Positions 1 to 5,953 are shown, numbered from the stretch's first letter. The stretch: 7,518 nt of DNA from an uncultured Actinomyces sp. (GCA_902773415.1 CACYEE010000126.1:1-7518); one strand, 5' to 3'. Translations and numbers: made by a program. The notes: generated from the letters alone by a model not told the origin.

Positions 1-501
1 AAAGGCGTCCCGAAGGGTACCGTCATCTACACTCCCCCGCCTCCGGAACCCGAGCCTGAGCCCGAACCGGAGTCCGGCGAAGAATCTCCCGACGGCGAGC
101 AGGCTCCCGAAGAACAGGCACCGTCGCCCGAACCTGAACCGGTTCCCGAACCCGACCCGATGCTTCGCACCCAGTGGATGCGTCCGCCCTACGGCGCAGT
201 GAACTCGACGGTGTACGCCCAGCTTGGCGCTCGCGGCCAGACCGCCGTCATGTGGTCGGTCGATACGGAGGACTGGAAGAACCGCGACCCCGAAATATCG
301 ACGGCGAACGTCATGGCTGGAATCAAGCCGGGTGCCATCGTGCTGTGGCATGACATCCACCCGGTTGCGGAGCAGGCGCTCGACTGCCTGATGTCGGACC
401 TGACGAAGCAAGGCTACCGTTTCGTCACGGTTCAGAAACTTTTGTCGGACAGGATCACGCCCGGCCAGCCGGTCTTTTCCCGAGAGACTCTCTTCGGGTA
501 G
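1..501 (+). CDS. NodB-type polysaccharide deacetylase, 3' end (5' end outside window)
   Basis: The reading frame is open from base 1 to the TAG at 499-501, so this is the last 166 residues of a longer protein; the ATG at 160 is internal. Visible NodB-domain (carbohydrate esterase 4) motifs are RPPYG (window residues 61-65), SVDTEDWKNRDP (86-97) and IVLWHDIHP (113-121), corresponding to motifs 3, 4 and 5. Motifs 1 and 2 (TFDDGP, HxxxH) must lie upstream. The family removes N- or O-acetyl groups from peptidoglycan, chitin or other polysaccharides, usually at the cell surface. Residues 12-53 are an acidic proline-rich stretch (PPPPEPEPEPE and similar) placed directly before RPPYG, where the NodB fold normally continues; this looks like an insertion within the catalytic domain. 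The substrate cannot be told. The gene converges on guaB3, 177 bp away. Confidence 0.88.
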   Translation, partial: KGVPKGTVIYTPPPPEPEPEPEPESGEESPDGEQAPEEQAPSPEPEPVPEPDPMLRTQWMRPPYGAVNSTVYAQLGARGQTAVMWSVDTEDWKNRDPEISTANVMAGIKPGAIVLWHDIHPVAEQALDCLMSDLTKQGYRFVTVQKLLSDRITPGQPVFSRETLFG

Positions 502-605
502 CAGCCGCGTTTCCGGCGTTGCAGCGCCCCGCATGCCCGCGCCCCTTGTAGTTTGCGTCGTCAAACCCCGCGCGCAAGTGCGACGACGCGAACTGCAAGC
601 CCCAC

Positions 606-635
606 GAACCGCCGGCGGCCCTGCTCCGGCGGTTT
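606..635 (+). terminator. GC-rich hairpin between convergent genes, probable terminator
   Basis: AACCGCCGG (607-615) pairs perfectly with CCGGCGGTT (626-634) around a 10-nt loop, and G606/T635 can add a wobble pair. A second small hairpin (TCCCG 635-639 with CGGGA 646-650) abuts it. It lies between the deacetylase stop (501) and the guaB3 stop (679), where a bidirectional terminator is expected. The T-run after the stem is only three bases, so efficiency is uncertain. Confidence 0.5.
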
Positions 636-678
636 CCCGCGGAACCGGGACGGTTGCGCGCCCGAAACCGCAAGACTT

Positions 679-1794
679 CTAGCGTCGCCAGTCGGAGACG
701 ACAATATTGGCGCGCTGGAATTCCTTGATGTCCACGAATCCGTTGGCCGCCATCGCGTGCCGAAGCGCTCCCATGAGGTTCATGTCTCCTGCGGGGGAAT
801 CCGAGGGGCCGAAGAGGATCTTCGTGAGCGGGCCGATGGTTCCGACGTGGACACGTTCGCCGCGCGGAAGGTTCGGGTGGTGCGCTTCGGCACCCCAATG
901 CCAGCCGCATCCCGGGGCTTCGTCGGCCTTGGCGAGGGCCGTGCCGAGCATCACGCCGTCGGCGCCGCAGGCGAAGGCCTTGGCAAGGTCGCCCGAGGTG
1001 GAGACGGCGCCGTCGGCGATGACGTGGACGTACCGGCCGCCAGATTCGTCAAGATAGTCGCGCCGGGCTGCGGCGATGTCGGCGATGGTGGTGGCCATGG
1101 GCGAGGCGATTCCGACGGTTCGGCGGTTGCCCGACGACGCCCCGCCGCCGTATCCTGCGAGCACTCCGGCGGCTCCGGTGCGCATGAGGTGAAGGGCGCT
1201 CGTGTAGGTCACGGCGCCTCCGACGATGACGGGGACGTCGAGGTCGTAGATGAAACGCTTGAGGTTCAGCGGTTCGCGGCTACCGGAGACGTGTTCGGCG
1301 GAGACGGTGGTTCCGCGGATGACGAAGATGTCGACGCCCGCGTCGATGACGGTGCGCCAGTGCTGCTGGGTGCCGCCGGGCGACAGTGCGCCGGCGACGG
1401 GAACTCCCGCAGTGCGGATTTCGTCGAGCCGGGCATGGATGAGGTCTGCCTTGACGGGTTCGGAGTAGATTCGCTGGAGCGTCGCCGTGGCATGTTCGAC
1501 GGGAAGCCTGGCGATTTCCTCGAATTGGGGGCGCGGGTCGGCGTAGCGGGTCCATAGGCCTTCGAGGTCGATTGCTCCGAGGCCGCCGGCTTGTCCGATG
1601 GCGATGGCGGTGGCGGGCGACGAGAAGGAGTCCATGGGAGCGGAGATGACGGGGATGTCGAGGTGGTAGGCATCGAACTGCCAGGAGGTGGAGACTTCCT
1701 TGACATCGCGGGTGCGGCGGGAGGGGACGACGGCGATGTCGTCGAAAGTGTAGGCCCTGCGTGCGCGTTTGGAGCGTCCGATCTCGATTTCCAT
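679..1794 (-). CDS. guaB3: GuaB3 family IMP dehydrogenase-related protein
   Basis: 371 residues, the usual length of actinobacterial GuaB3. It begins MEIEIGRSKRARRAYTFDDI, then VPSRRTRD and the IMPDH barrel signature VISAPMDS (49-56). Barrel phosphate-binding motifs follow (IVGGAVTYTSA 190-200; VIADGAVSTSGDLAKAFACG 258-277). It has no CBS (Bateman) domains, unlike canonical GuaB. The loop that carries the catalytic cysteine in IMPDH (GPGSICTTR) reads GYGGGASSGNR (214-224), with Ser221 in the cysteine position. The family is an IMPDH/GMP reductase paralogue; cyanobacterial GuaB3 has been reported to have IMPDH activity, but the role in Actinobacteria is less certain. In-frame stops lie directly upstream of the ATG, so the start is secure. 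An SD-like GAGGA touches the ATG with no spacer, and a TAnnnT box 6 bp upstream suggests a leaderless mRNA. It is divergent from the exonuclease gene. Confidence 0.93.
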   Translation of the reverse strand: MEIEIGRSKRARRAYTFDDIAVVPSRRTRDVKEVSTSWQFDAYHLDIPVISAPMDSFSSPATAIAIGQAGGLGAIDLEGLWTRYADPRPQFEEIARLPVEHATATLQRIYSEPVKADLIHARLDEIRTAGVPVAGALSPGGTQQHWRTVIDAGVDIFVIRGTTVSAEHVSGSREPLNLKRFIYDLDVPVIVGGAVTYTSALHLMRTGAAGVLAGYGGGASSGNRRTVGIASPMATTIADIAAARRDYLDESGGRYVHVIADGAVSTSGDLAKAFACGADGVMLGTALAKADEAPGCGWHWGAEAHHPNLPRGERVHVGTIGPLTKILFGPSDSPAGDMNLMGALRHAMAANGFVDIKEFQRANIVVSDWRR

Positions 1795-1800
1795 TCCTCA

Positions 1801-1806
1801 AGCCTA
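1801..1806 (-). promoter_or_regulatory. -10 box of guaB3, leaderless geometry
   Basis: On the minus strand TAGGCT is followed by six bases (TGAGGA) and then the guaB3 ATG. This is the TAnnnT-to-start spacing of actinobacterial leaderless transcripts, with transcription starting at the A of ATG. No clear -35 is visible. Confidence 0.5.
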
Positions 1807-1842
1807 CAGAAAATCTTTCCGGTTTTCTTTTGGAGCAGGGAC

Positions 1843-1848
1843 TATGGT
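1843..1848 (+). promoter_or_regulatory. -10 box of the exonuclease gene, leaderless geometry
   Basis: TATGGT is followed by TGAGCC and then the ATG at 1855. There is no well-placed Shine-Dalgarno; the purine-rich GGAGCAGGG at 1832-1840 is too far upstream of the ATG and overlaps the promoter. The geometry mirrors that of the divergent guaB3 promoter 37 bp away. No convincing -35 is seen. Confidence 0.55.
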
Positions 1849-1854
1849 TGAGCC

Positions 1855-2607
1855 ATGAAGAACTGGACTGAATTGCCTCGTCTCGGCTTCGACACCGAGA
1901 CGACCGGCGTCGATTCAAAGAACGATCGCCTCGTGACCTGTTCCGTGGTGCTTGTCGAACCCGACGGGGCGACGACAAGGCATTATTGGCTTGCCGATCC
2001 CGAGGTCGAGATTCCGGAAGGCGCCGAGCGGGTTCACGGGATTTCGACGGAGAAGGCTCGCGCCGAAGGCCGCGACATCACGGAAGTTCTCGAAGAGGTC
2101 GCTTCGCTTCTTGGCGCTCACATGGCCAGGGGGTTTCCGGTGGTCGCCTTCAATGCCGGCTACGATTTGACGCTTTTGGAGAGCGAGCTTGCCCGTCACG
2201 GCTTGCGTACTCTCGCCGAGCGGCTTGGCGGCACCGTGTTTCCCGTCGTCGACCCGTATTATCTCGACCGCTGGATTGACCGGTACCGCAAGGGGAAGCG
2301 ACGTTTGGAGAATCTTGTGGAGTTCTACGGATGCGCGCCGACGGAGAACTTCCATAATGCCGAGGAGGATGTGCTTGCCACGCTCCGCGTGCTGCAAGCG
2401 ATGATTGATTCGCCGTATGTGGCGGCAAAGCTCGCCGCGCGGCAGCGTTTCCGCCCCGGTTTCCCGGGAGGGCTCGAAGCCTTGAGTCTTGAGCAGTTGC
2501 AGGCGGGGGCGGCCGATGCCCATGCGAACATGGCCCAATGGTTCAATCAGAAGGCGATCGAACGCGGGGAGGAGCCTCGCGAATCTCTCACGTGGCCTGT
2601 TTCCTGA
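1855..2607 (+). CDS. DnaQ-like DEDDh 3'-5' exonuclease
   Basis: 250 residues. ExoI is GFDTETTG, with D13 and E15. ExoII is VVAFNAGYDLTLL, with D104 the likely metal ligand. ExoIII is NFHNAEEDVLATL, with H167 and D172 five residues apart, which defines the DEDDh subclass (Pol III epsilon, RNase T, oligoribonuclease-like). PEGAERVHGIS (54-64) is also typical of epsilon-like nucleases. The C-terminal ~60 residues (QRFRPGFPGG... to LTWPVS) lie outside the nuclease core; I believe such a tail is shared by stand-alone actinobacterial exonucleases of this size, but I could not check. The enzyme should remove 3' nucleotides from DNA or RNA using two metal ions; proofreading, repair or RNA turnover cannot be distinguished. 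The gene is monocistronic, divergent from guaB3 and convergent with guaB, with an apparent leaderless start. Confidence 0.9.
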   Translation: MKNWTELPRLGFDTETTGVDSKNDRLVTCSVVLVEPDGATTRHYWLADPEVEIPEGAERVHGISTEKARAEGRDITEVLEEVASLLGAHMARGFPVVAFNAGYDLTLLESELARHGLRTLAERLGGTVFPVVDPYYLDRWIDRYRKGKRRLENLVEFYGCAPTENFHNAEEDVLATLRVLQAMIDSPYVAAKLAARQRFRPGFPGGLEALSLEQLQAGAADAHANMAQWFNQKAIERGEEPRESLTWPVS

Positions 2608-2656
2608 ACCGGTCATGCGTTGTCGCGGTGCCGGGCGAAGCCTGGCGCGGGCATGG

Positions 2657-2840
2657 CGGGGGCTGTCTCGAAAAGAGCGTATCAAAGGGGTCAGACCCCT
2701 TTGATACGCCAGAGCGGAGGGTCCGCGCGAGCTTGCGTGCGCGAGACCGGAGCGAGGAAGCTGCGAGAGGGGCGAAGCGGGCGATCACGGTCCCCTTTTC
2801 TCGCTCCGGCGGCGGATGCGCCCTTGCAAGACAGCCCCCG
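2657..2840. repeat. Nested inverted-repeat element between convergent genes (MITE-like?)
   Basis: The 250-bp gap 2608-2857 contains no credible gene. CGGGGGCTGTCT (2657-2668) has a perfect inverted copy AGACAGCCCCCG (2829-2840), and the similarity continues imperfectly inwards. Inside lie the 33-bp palindrome (2677-2709) and a second 10-bp inverted pair, CCGGAGCGAG (2747-2756) with CTCGCTCCGG (2800-2809). A further small hairpin, GCCGGG-CGAAG-CCTGGC with one G-T wobble (2630-2646), lies outside, just after the exonuclease stop. Ends in GGCTGTCT resemble the termini of several DDE insertion sequences, but I see no target-site duplication and no transposase, so a MITE is only one explanation. 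Confidence 0.4.
2677..2709. repeat. 33-bp perfect palindrome with GGGGTCAGACCCC core, possible bidirectional terminator
   Basis: Fifteen-base arms (GCGTATCAAAGGGGT and its exact complement) flank a 3-nt centre, CAG. It sits between the ends of the exonuclease and guaB genes and would form a very stable hairpin in transcripts of either strand, so it may act as a shared terminator, although no T-run follows. The core resembles REP-like palindromic repeats scattered in many bacterial genomes. Confidence 0.75.
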
Positions 2841-2857
2841 GCAAAACGTCGCGCCGC

Positions 2858-4369
2858 CTAGCCTCGCCCCGCGTAGTTCGGAGCCTCGACAGTCATCTGG
2901 ACATCGTGCGGATGCGATTCGCGCAGGCCGGCGGCCGTCATGCGAACGAACTCGCCCTTGTCCTTCAACTCCGCAATCGTGCGGGCACCCGTATAAAACA
3001 TCGTCTGGTGCAGGCCGCCAACGAGCTCGTACAGCACGGACGCGAGAGAACCGCGGTAGGGAACCTGTCCCTCGATGCCTTCGGGAATGATCTTGTCATC
3101 GGAAGTGACATCGGACTGGAAGTAGCGGTCCTTCGAGTAGGAGGCCTTGCCGCGCGAACTCATCGCGCCAAGCGACCCCATGCCGCGGTAGTGCTTGAAC
3201 TGCTTTCCGTTGACGAAAACAAGTTCTCCGGGCGTCTCCTCGCAGCCGGCCAGAAGCGATCCGAGCATGACGGTATCGGCTCCGGCCACCATCGCCTTGC
3301 CGATGTCGCCCGAGTACTGCAATCCTCCGTCGGCAATCAGCGGGATTCCGGCAGGGCCGCATGCCTTCGCTGCTTCCATGATCGCGGTAATCTGGGGGAC
3401 GCCGACGCCGGCGACAACACGGGTCGTGCAGATGGAGCCGGGGCCGACGCCTGCCTTGACGGCATCGACGCCCGCATCGATCAGCGCTTGGGCACCGTCG
3501 CGCGTCGCAATGTTTCCGCCGATAATCTGGACATTGTCGAAACCCGAATCCGAACGGAGCCTGGATATCATGTCGAGAGCGAGCTTCGCTTCGCCGTTGG
3601 CCGAGTCGATGACCAGCACGTCGACGCCGGCTTCGGCGAGAGCGGTGGCACGCTCCCACGAATCGGTGAGATAGCCGACGCCGGCAGCTACGATGAGCCG
3701 GCCTTGGTCGTCCTTTGAAGCGTTCGGGTACTGTTGGGTCTTGACGAAATCCTTGACGGTGATGAGGCCGGCAAGACGACCGTCGTCGTCAATGAGAGGA
3801 AGTTTCTCGATCTTGTGCCGTGCAAGCAGGGCGGCCGCTTCTTCGCGGGCAACATTGGCGGGTGCGGTCACTAGCGGCATCGGGGTCATGACTTCGGCTA
3901 CCGTGCGCGAACCCCAGTCGTCCTCGGAAATGAAACGCAGGTCACGGTTGGTGATGATGCCGAGCAGTTTGTTCCCCGAATCGACAACCGGAAGGCCCGA
4001 CACCCGGTACTTGCCGCACAGCGCGTCAAGCTCGGCAACCGTGGCATCCGGCGCGACCGTCACCGGATCGGAGACCATTCCCGATTCGGAACGCTTGACC
4101 TGGCGAACCTGTTCGGCCTGGTCCTCGATGGAGAGGTTGCGGTGAATCACTCCGATGCCGCCCTGGCGGGCCATCGCAATCGCCATCCGAAATTCCGTCA
4201 CCGTGTCCATCGCGGCGGAAATCATCGGGGTTTTCAGCGAAATTTTCGACGTAAGCCGTGAAGAGGTATCCACCTCGGACGGGATGACGTCCGTTGCCTT
4301 GGGCATCAGGAGAACGTCGTCATAGGTGAGGCCAATCTGGATGTCGTTCGCGTTGCTCTGGTTCGCCAT
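2858..4369 (-). CDS. guaB: Inosine-5'-monophosphate dehydrogenase
   Basis: 503 residues, full length for a bacterial IMPDH. It oxidises IMP to XMP with NAD+, the committed cytosolic step to GMP, normally as a tetramer activated by K+. The N-terminal barrel half has LTYDDVLLMP (14-23) and PMISAAMDTVTE (48-59). Two CBS domains occupy roughly 95-210 (VSGLPVVD, KIEKLPLIDDDGRLAGLIT). The second barrel half has IIGGNIATRDGA (282-293), the catalytic loop GPGSICTTR with Cys314, and IADGGLQYSGDIGKAM (345-360). The mobile flap has GMGSLGAM, the Arg-Tyr dyad in KDRYFQ (R415, Y416) and EGIEGQVPYRG (430-440). The substrate-binding segment usually written D(T/S)xHGHS in bacteria reads DSANGEAK (255-262). 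The start is supported by the N-terminal alignment and a TAnnnT box 6 bp before the ATG without a Shine-Dalgarno. ppk2 lies upstream on the same strand, 207 bp away. Confidence 0.97.
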   Translation of the reverse strand: MANQSNANDIQIGLTYDDVLLMPKATDVIPSEVDTSSRLTSKISLKTPMISAAMDTVTEFRMAIAMARQGGIGVIHRNLSIEDQAEQVRQVKRSESGMVSDPVTVAPDATVAELDALCGKYRVSGLPVVDSGNKLLGIITNRDLRFISEDDWGSRTVAEVMTPMPLVTAPANVAREEAAALLARHKIEKLPLIDDDGRLAGLITVKDFVKTQQYPNASKDDQGRLIVAAGVGYLTDSWERATALAEAGVDVLVIDSANGEAKLALDMISRLRSDSGFDNVQIIGGNIATRDGAQALIDAGVDAVKAGVGPGSICTTRVVAGVGVPQITAIMEAAKACGPAGIPLIADGGLQYSGDIGKAMVAGADTVMLGSLLAGCEETPGELVFVNGKQFKHYRGMGSLGAMSSRGKASYSKDRYFQSDVTSDDKIIPEGIEGQVPYRGSLASVLYELVGGLHQTMFYTGARTIAELKDKGEFVRMTAAGLRESHPHDVQMTVEAPNYAGRG

Positions 4370-4375
4370 AACGCA

Positions 4376-4381
4376 ATGCTA
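4376..4381 (-). promoter_or_regulatory. -10 box of guaB, leaderless geometry
   Basis: On the minus strand TAGCAT is followed by TGCGTT and then the guaB ATG at 4369. No Shine-Dalgarno precedes the ATG. The spacing equals that at guaB3 and the exonuclease gene. A promoter here would give guaB its own transcript in addition to any read-through from ppk2. Confidence 0.5.
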
Positions 4382-4498
4382 CTCGCCATACCTGTACCCC
4401 TTCCCATGCTTCGGGGTGAGGGCAAGCACCTCTTCGGGAGGATTGCGGGGCCGGTACCAGCCAATCCGGCAGTCCAGCCCTGGCGGGAGCGCCGCAAA

Positions 4499-4555
4499 GG
4501 GGACTGCCTCCAATGACACCCAAAAGGGGACTGTCCCCAATTGGAGGCCGTCCCC
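4499..4555. repeat. Nested palindromic repeat cluster between ppk2 and guaB
   Basis: An outer inverted repeat, GGGGACTGCCTCCAAT (4499-4514) with ATTGGAGGCCGTCCCC (4540-4555), has one mismatch in 16. It encloses an inner palindrome with core GGGGACTGTCCCC (4526-4538), the same family as the copies at 5780-5888. Read on the minus strand the inner hairpin is followed by TTTT, so it could terminate ppk2 transcripts. The rest of the 207-bp gap shows only the guaB promoter and a C/G-rich stretch. Confidence 0.75.
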
Positions 4556-4576
4556 AATCCGACGCCCCGCCCCGGC

Positions 4577-5539
4577 TCAGTCTTCTTCGGTGCGTTTCCT
4601 TGCGCGCTTCTTCGAGCCGGACTTCTTCGACTTCTTGCCCTTCGCCGGCTTCGCGTCGCCCTTGGCCTTCGCCGCGGTCTCGACAAGATCGAGCGCATGG
4701 TTCGGCACGTACTTCGACATGTCGACCGAGGGGCGCTTGTAGCCCGTCGTCTTCGGTCGCTTGGGCAGCACGATCTTCTCCGCCGGGGCGATATCCTCGT
4801 AGGGAAGCGTCGAGAGCAGATGGGAAATCATGTTGAGGCGCGCCGCCTTTTTGGAATCGGAGGCGACGTGGTACCAGGGAGCCCACGGAGTGTCCGTATG
4901 CGTCATCATGTCGTCCTTCGCGCGCGAATAGTCTTCCCACCGCACGATCGACTGGAGATCCATCGGCGAAAGTTTCCACTGGCGCAGCGGGTCGGACAGG
5001 CGCGAGGAGAAGCGTTCGTACTGGACCTGGTCGGACACCGAGAACCAGTACTTGCGCAAAAGAATGCCGTCTTCGACAAGCATCTGCTCGAAAATCGGAC
5101 ATTGGCGCATGAACCGCTGGACGTCCTCGGCGCTACAGAATCCCATGACTTTTTCCACGCCCGCCCTGTTGTACCACGAGCGGTCTAGCAGCACGATTTC
5201 TCCCGCTGCGGGAAGATGGGGCACGTAGCGCTGGAAGTACCACTGTGTGCTTTCGCGTTCGGTGGGCGCAGGAAGGGCGACGACGCGGGCGACGCGGGGC
5301 GAGAGGTATTCGGTGATGCGTTTGATGGTGCCGCCTTTGCCTGCGGCGTCGCGGCCTTCAAAGATGATGACGACGCGCGCGCCGGTCGCCTTTACCCACC
5401 TCTGGACTTTCGCGAGTTCGCCCTGGAGCCGGTAGAGTTCGGCCTCGTAGAGGTCGTTGGGGATCTTGATCTTTTTCTGCACGTGGTCTTCGGTTACGGC
5501 GTTCTTCACGGGATGCTTCCTTACGTCGGCCCGCGCCAT
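4577..5539 (-). CDS. ppk2: Polyphosphate kinase 2 (PPK2 class I) with basic C-terminal tail
   Basis: 320 residues. PPK2 transfers phosphate between inorganic polyphosphate and nucleotides; class I enzymes usually phosphorylate ADP or GDP. Walker A is EGRDAAGKGGTIKR (61-74). ALPAPTERESTQWYFQRYVP (88-107) follows, then Walker B with the lid start, IVLLDRSWYNRAGVEKVMGF (115-134). KYWFSVSD (163-170), WKLSPMDL (188-195) and DYSRAKDDMMTHTDTPWAPW (203-222) are also diagnostic, and the core ends near GYKRPSVD (266-273). Residues about 291-317 form an extra tail dominated by Lys, Arg, Ala, Gly and Ser (KKSKKSGSKKRARKR), not needed for the fold. The ATG at 5539 lies about 30 residues before the conserved YEAELYRLQ; no good Shine-Dalgarno precedes it, so the exact start is less sure. 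guaB follows on the same strand. Confidence 0.94.
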   Translation of the reverse strand: MARADVRKHPVKNAVTEDHVQKKIKIPNDLYEAELYRLQGELAKVQRWVKATGARVVIIFEGRDAAGKGGTIKRITEYLSPRVARVVALPAPTERESTQWYFQRYVPHLPAAGEIVLLDRSWYNRAGVEKVMGFCSAEDVQRFMRQCPIFEQMLVEDGILLRKYWFSVSDQVQYERFSSRLSDPLRQWKLSPMDLQSIVRWEDYSRAKDDMMTHTDTPWAPWYHVASDSKKAARLNMISHLLSTLPYEDIAPAEKIVLPKRPKTTGYKRPSVDMSKYVPNHALDLVETAAKAKGDAKPAKGKKSKKSGSKKRARKRTEED

Positions 5540-5563
5540 TGCGGGTGCTTGGCTTGCTCTCCC

Positions 5564-5569
5564 ATTCTA
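5564..5569 (-). promoter_or_regulatory. Possible -10 box of ppk2
   Basis: TAGAAT on the minus strand lies 24 bp before the ppk2 ATG, implying an untranslated leader of about 18 nt. No -35 match and no Shine-Dalgarno in the leader are evident, so this is a weak call. Confidence 0.3.
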
Positions 5570-5643
5570 TTGCCTTGCCGCTTGCGCGCATGCCAATACG
5601 CGAAACACCGTCCGGGTTCGGCGAGCGTGGGGTGCCATGTGCA

Positions 5644-5945
5644 ACAACCTTGCCACAACGTCATCTCACACCGCCACACGTGCACACATGCGCGTTTTGG
5701 CGAAGTTGCCGCCAGCCAAGACCCGCCCCAACCAGCCCGACCCATCCGCCCGACATACCCGTCACCGCATCTCCCAATTGGGGACAGTCCCCAAACCGGA
5801 GACCCCTCCCAATCGGGGACAGTCCCCAAACCGGAGGCCATCCGTCCGACATACCCGTCACCGCATCTCCCAATTGGGGACAGTCCCCAATTGGCGTCCA
5901 TCACCGCCACCAAACGTGCACACATGCGCGCTTTGGCAAGGTTGT
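5644..5945. repeat. Composite repeat block with three GGGGACAGTCCCC palindromes
   Basis: This fills most of the first half of the 612-bp gene-free gap. The outer inverted ends are ACAACCTTGCC (5644-5654) and GGCAAGGTTGT (5935-5945). Two related direct repeats lie just inside, 5669-5708 and 5902-5944, both containing ACGTGCACACATGCGCG and differing by three substitutions and a 3-bp indel. Between them a 53-bp unit occurs twice 96 bp apart (5742-5794 and 5838-5890, one mismatch). A 31-bp segment of it (5771-5801) is also repeated 35 bp later (5806-5836, one mismatch). Each unit carries the palindrome core GGGGACAGTCCCC (5780-5792, 5815-5827, 5876-5888). The last copy is a perfect 25-bp palindrome (5870-5894) with arms CCAATTGGGGAC around a central A. 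It looks like a REP/BIME-type cluster. Confidence 0.8.
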
Positions 5946-5953
5946 GTTCCCAC

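Noticed and set aside
553..1557. Long plus-strand open frame (334 aa) opposite guaB3
   Set aside because: It is antisense to a clearly conserved gene, has Asp/Gly/Arg-rich composition typical of a GC-rich shadow frame, and shows no recognisable motif.
2816..3718. Plus-strand open frame (300 aa) opposite guaB
   Set aside because: It is a shadow of guaB: no start signal and no domain resemblance, and it runs over the repeat region at its 5' end.
5742..5890. Possible CRISPR array (53-bp repeat, 43-bp spacing)
   Set aside because: There are only two full copies, the repeat itself contains a palindrome family found elsewhere in the window, the spacer carries a partial copy, and no cas gene is near.
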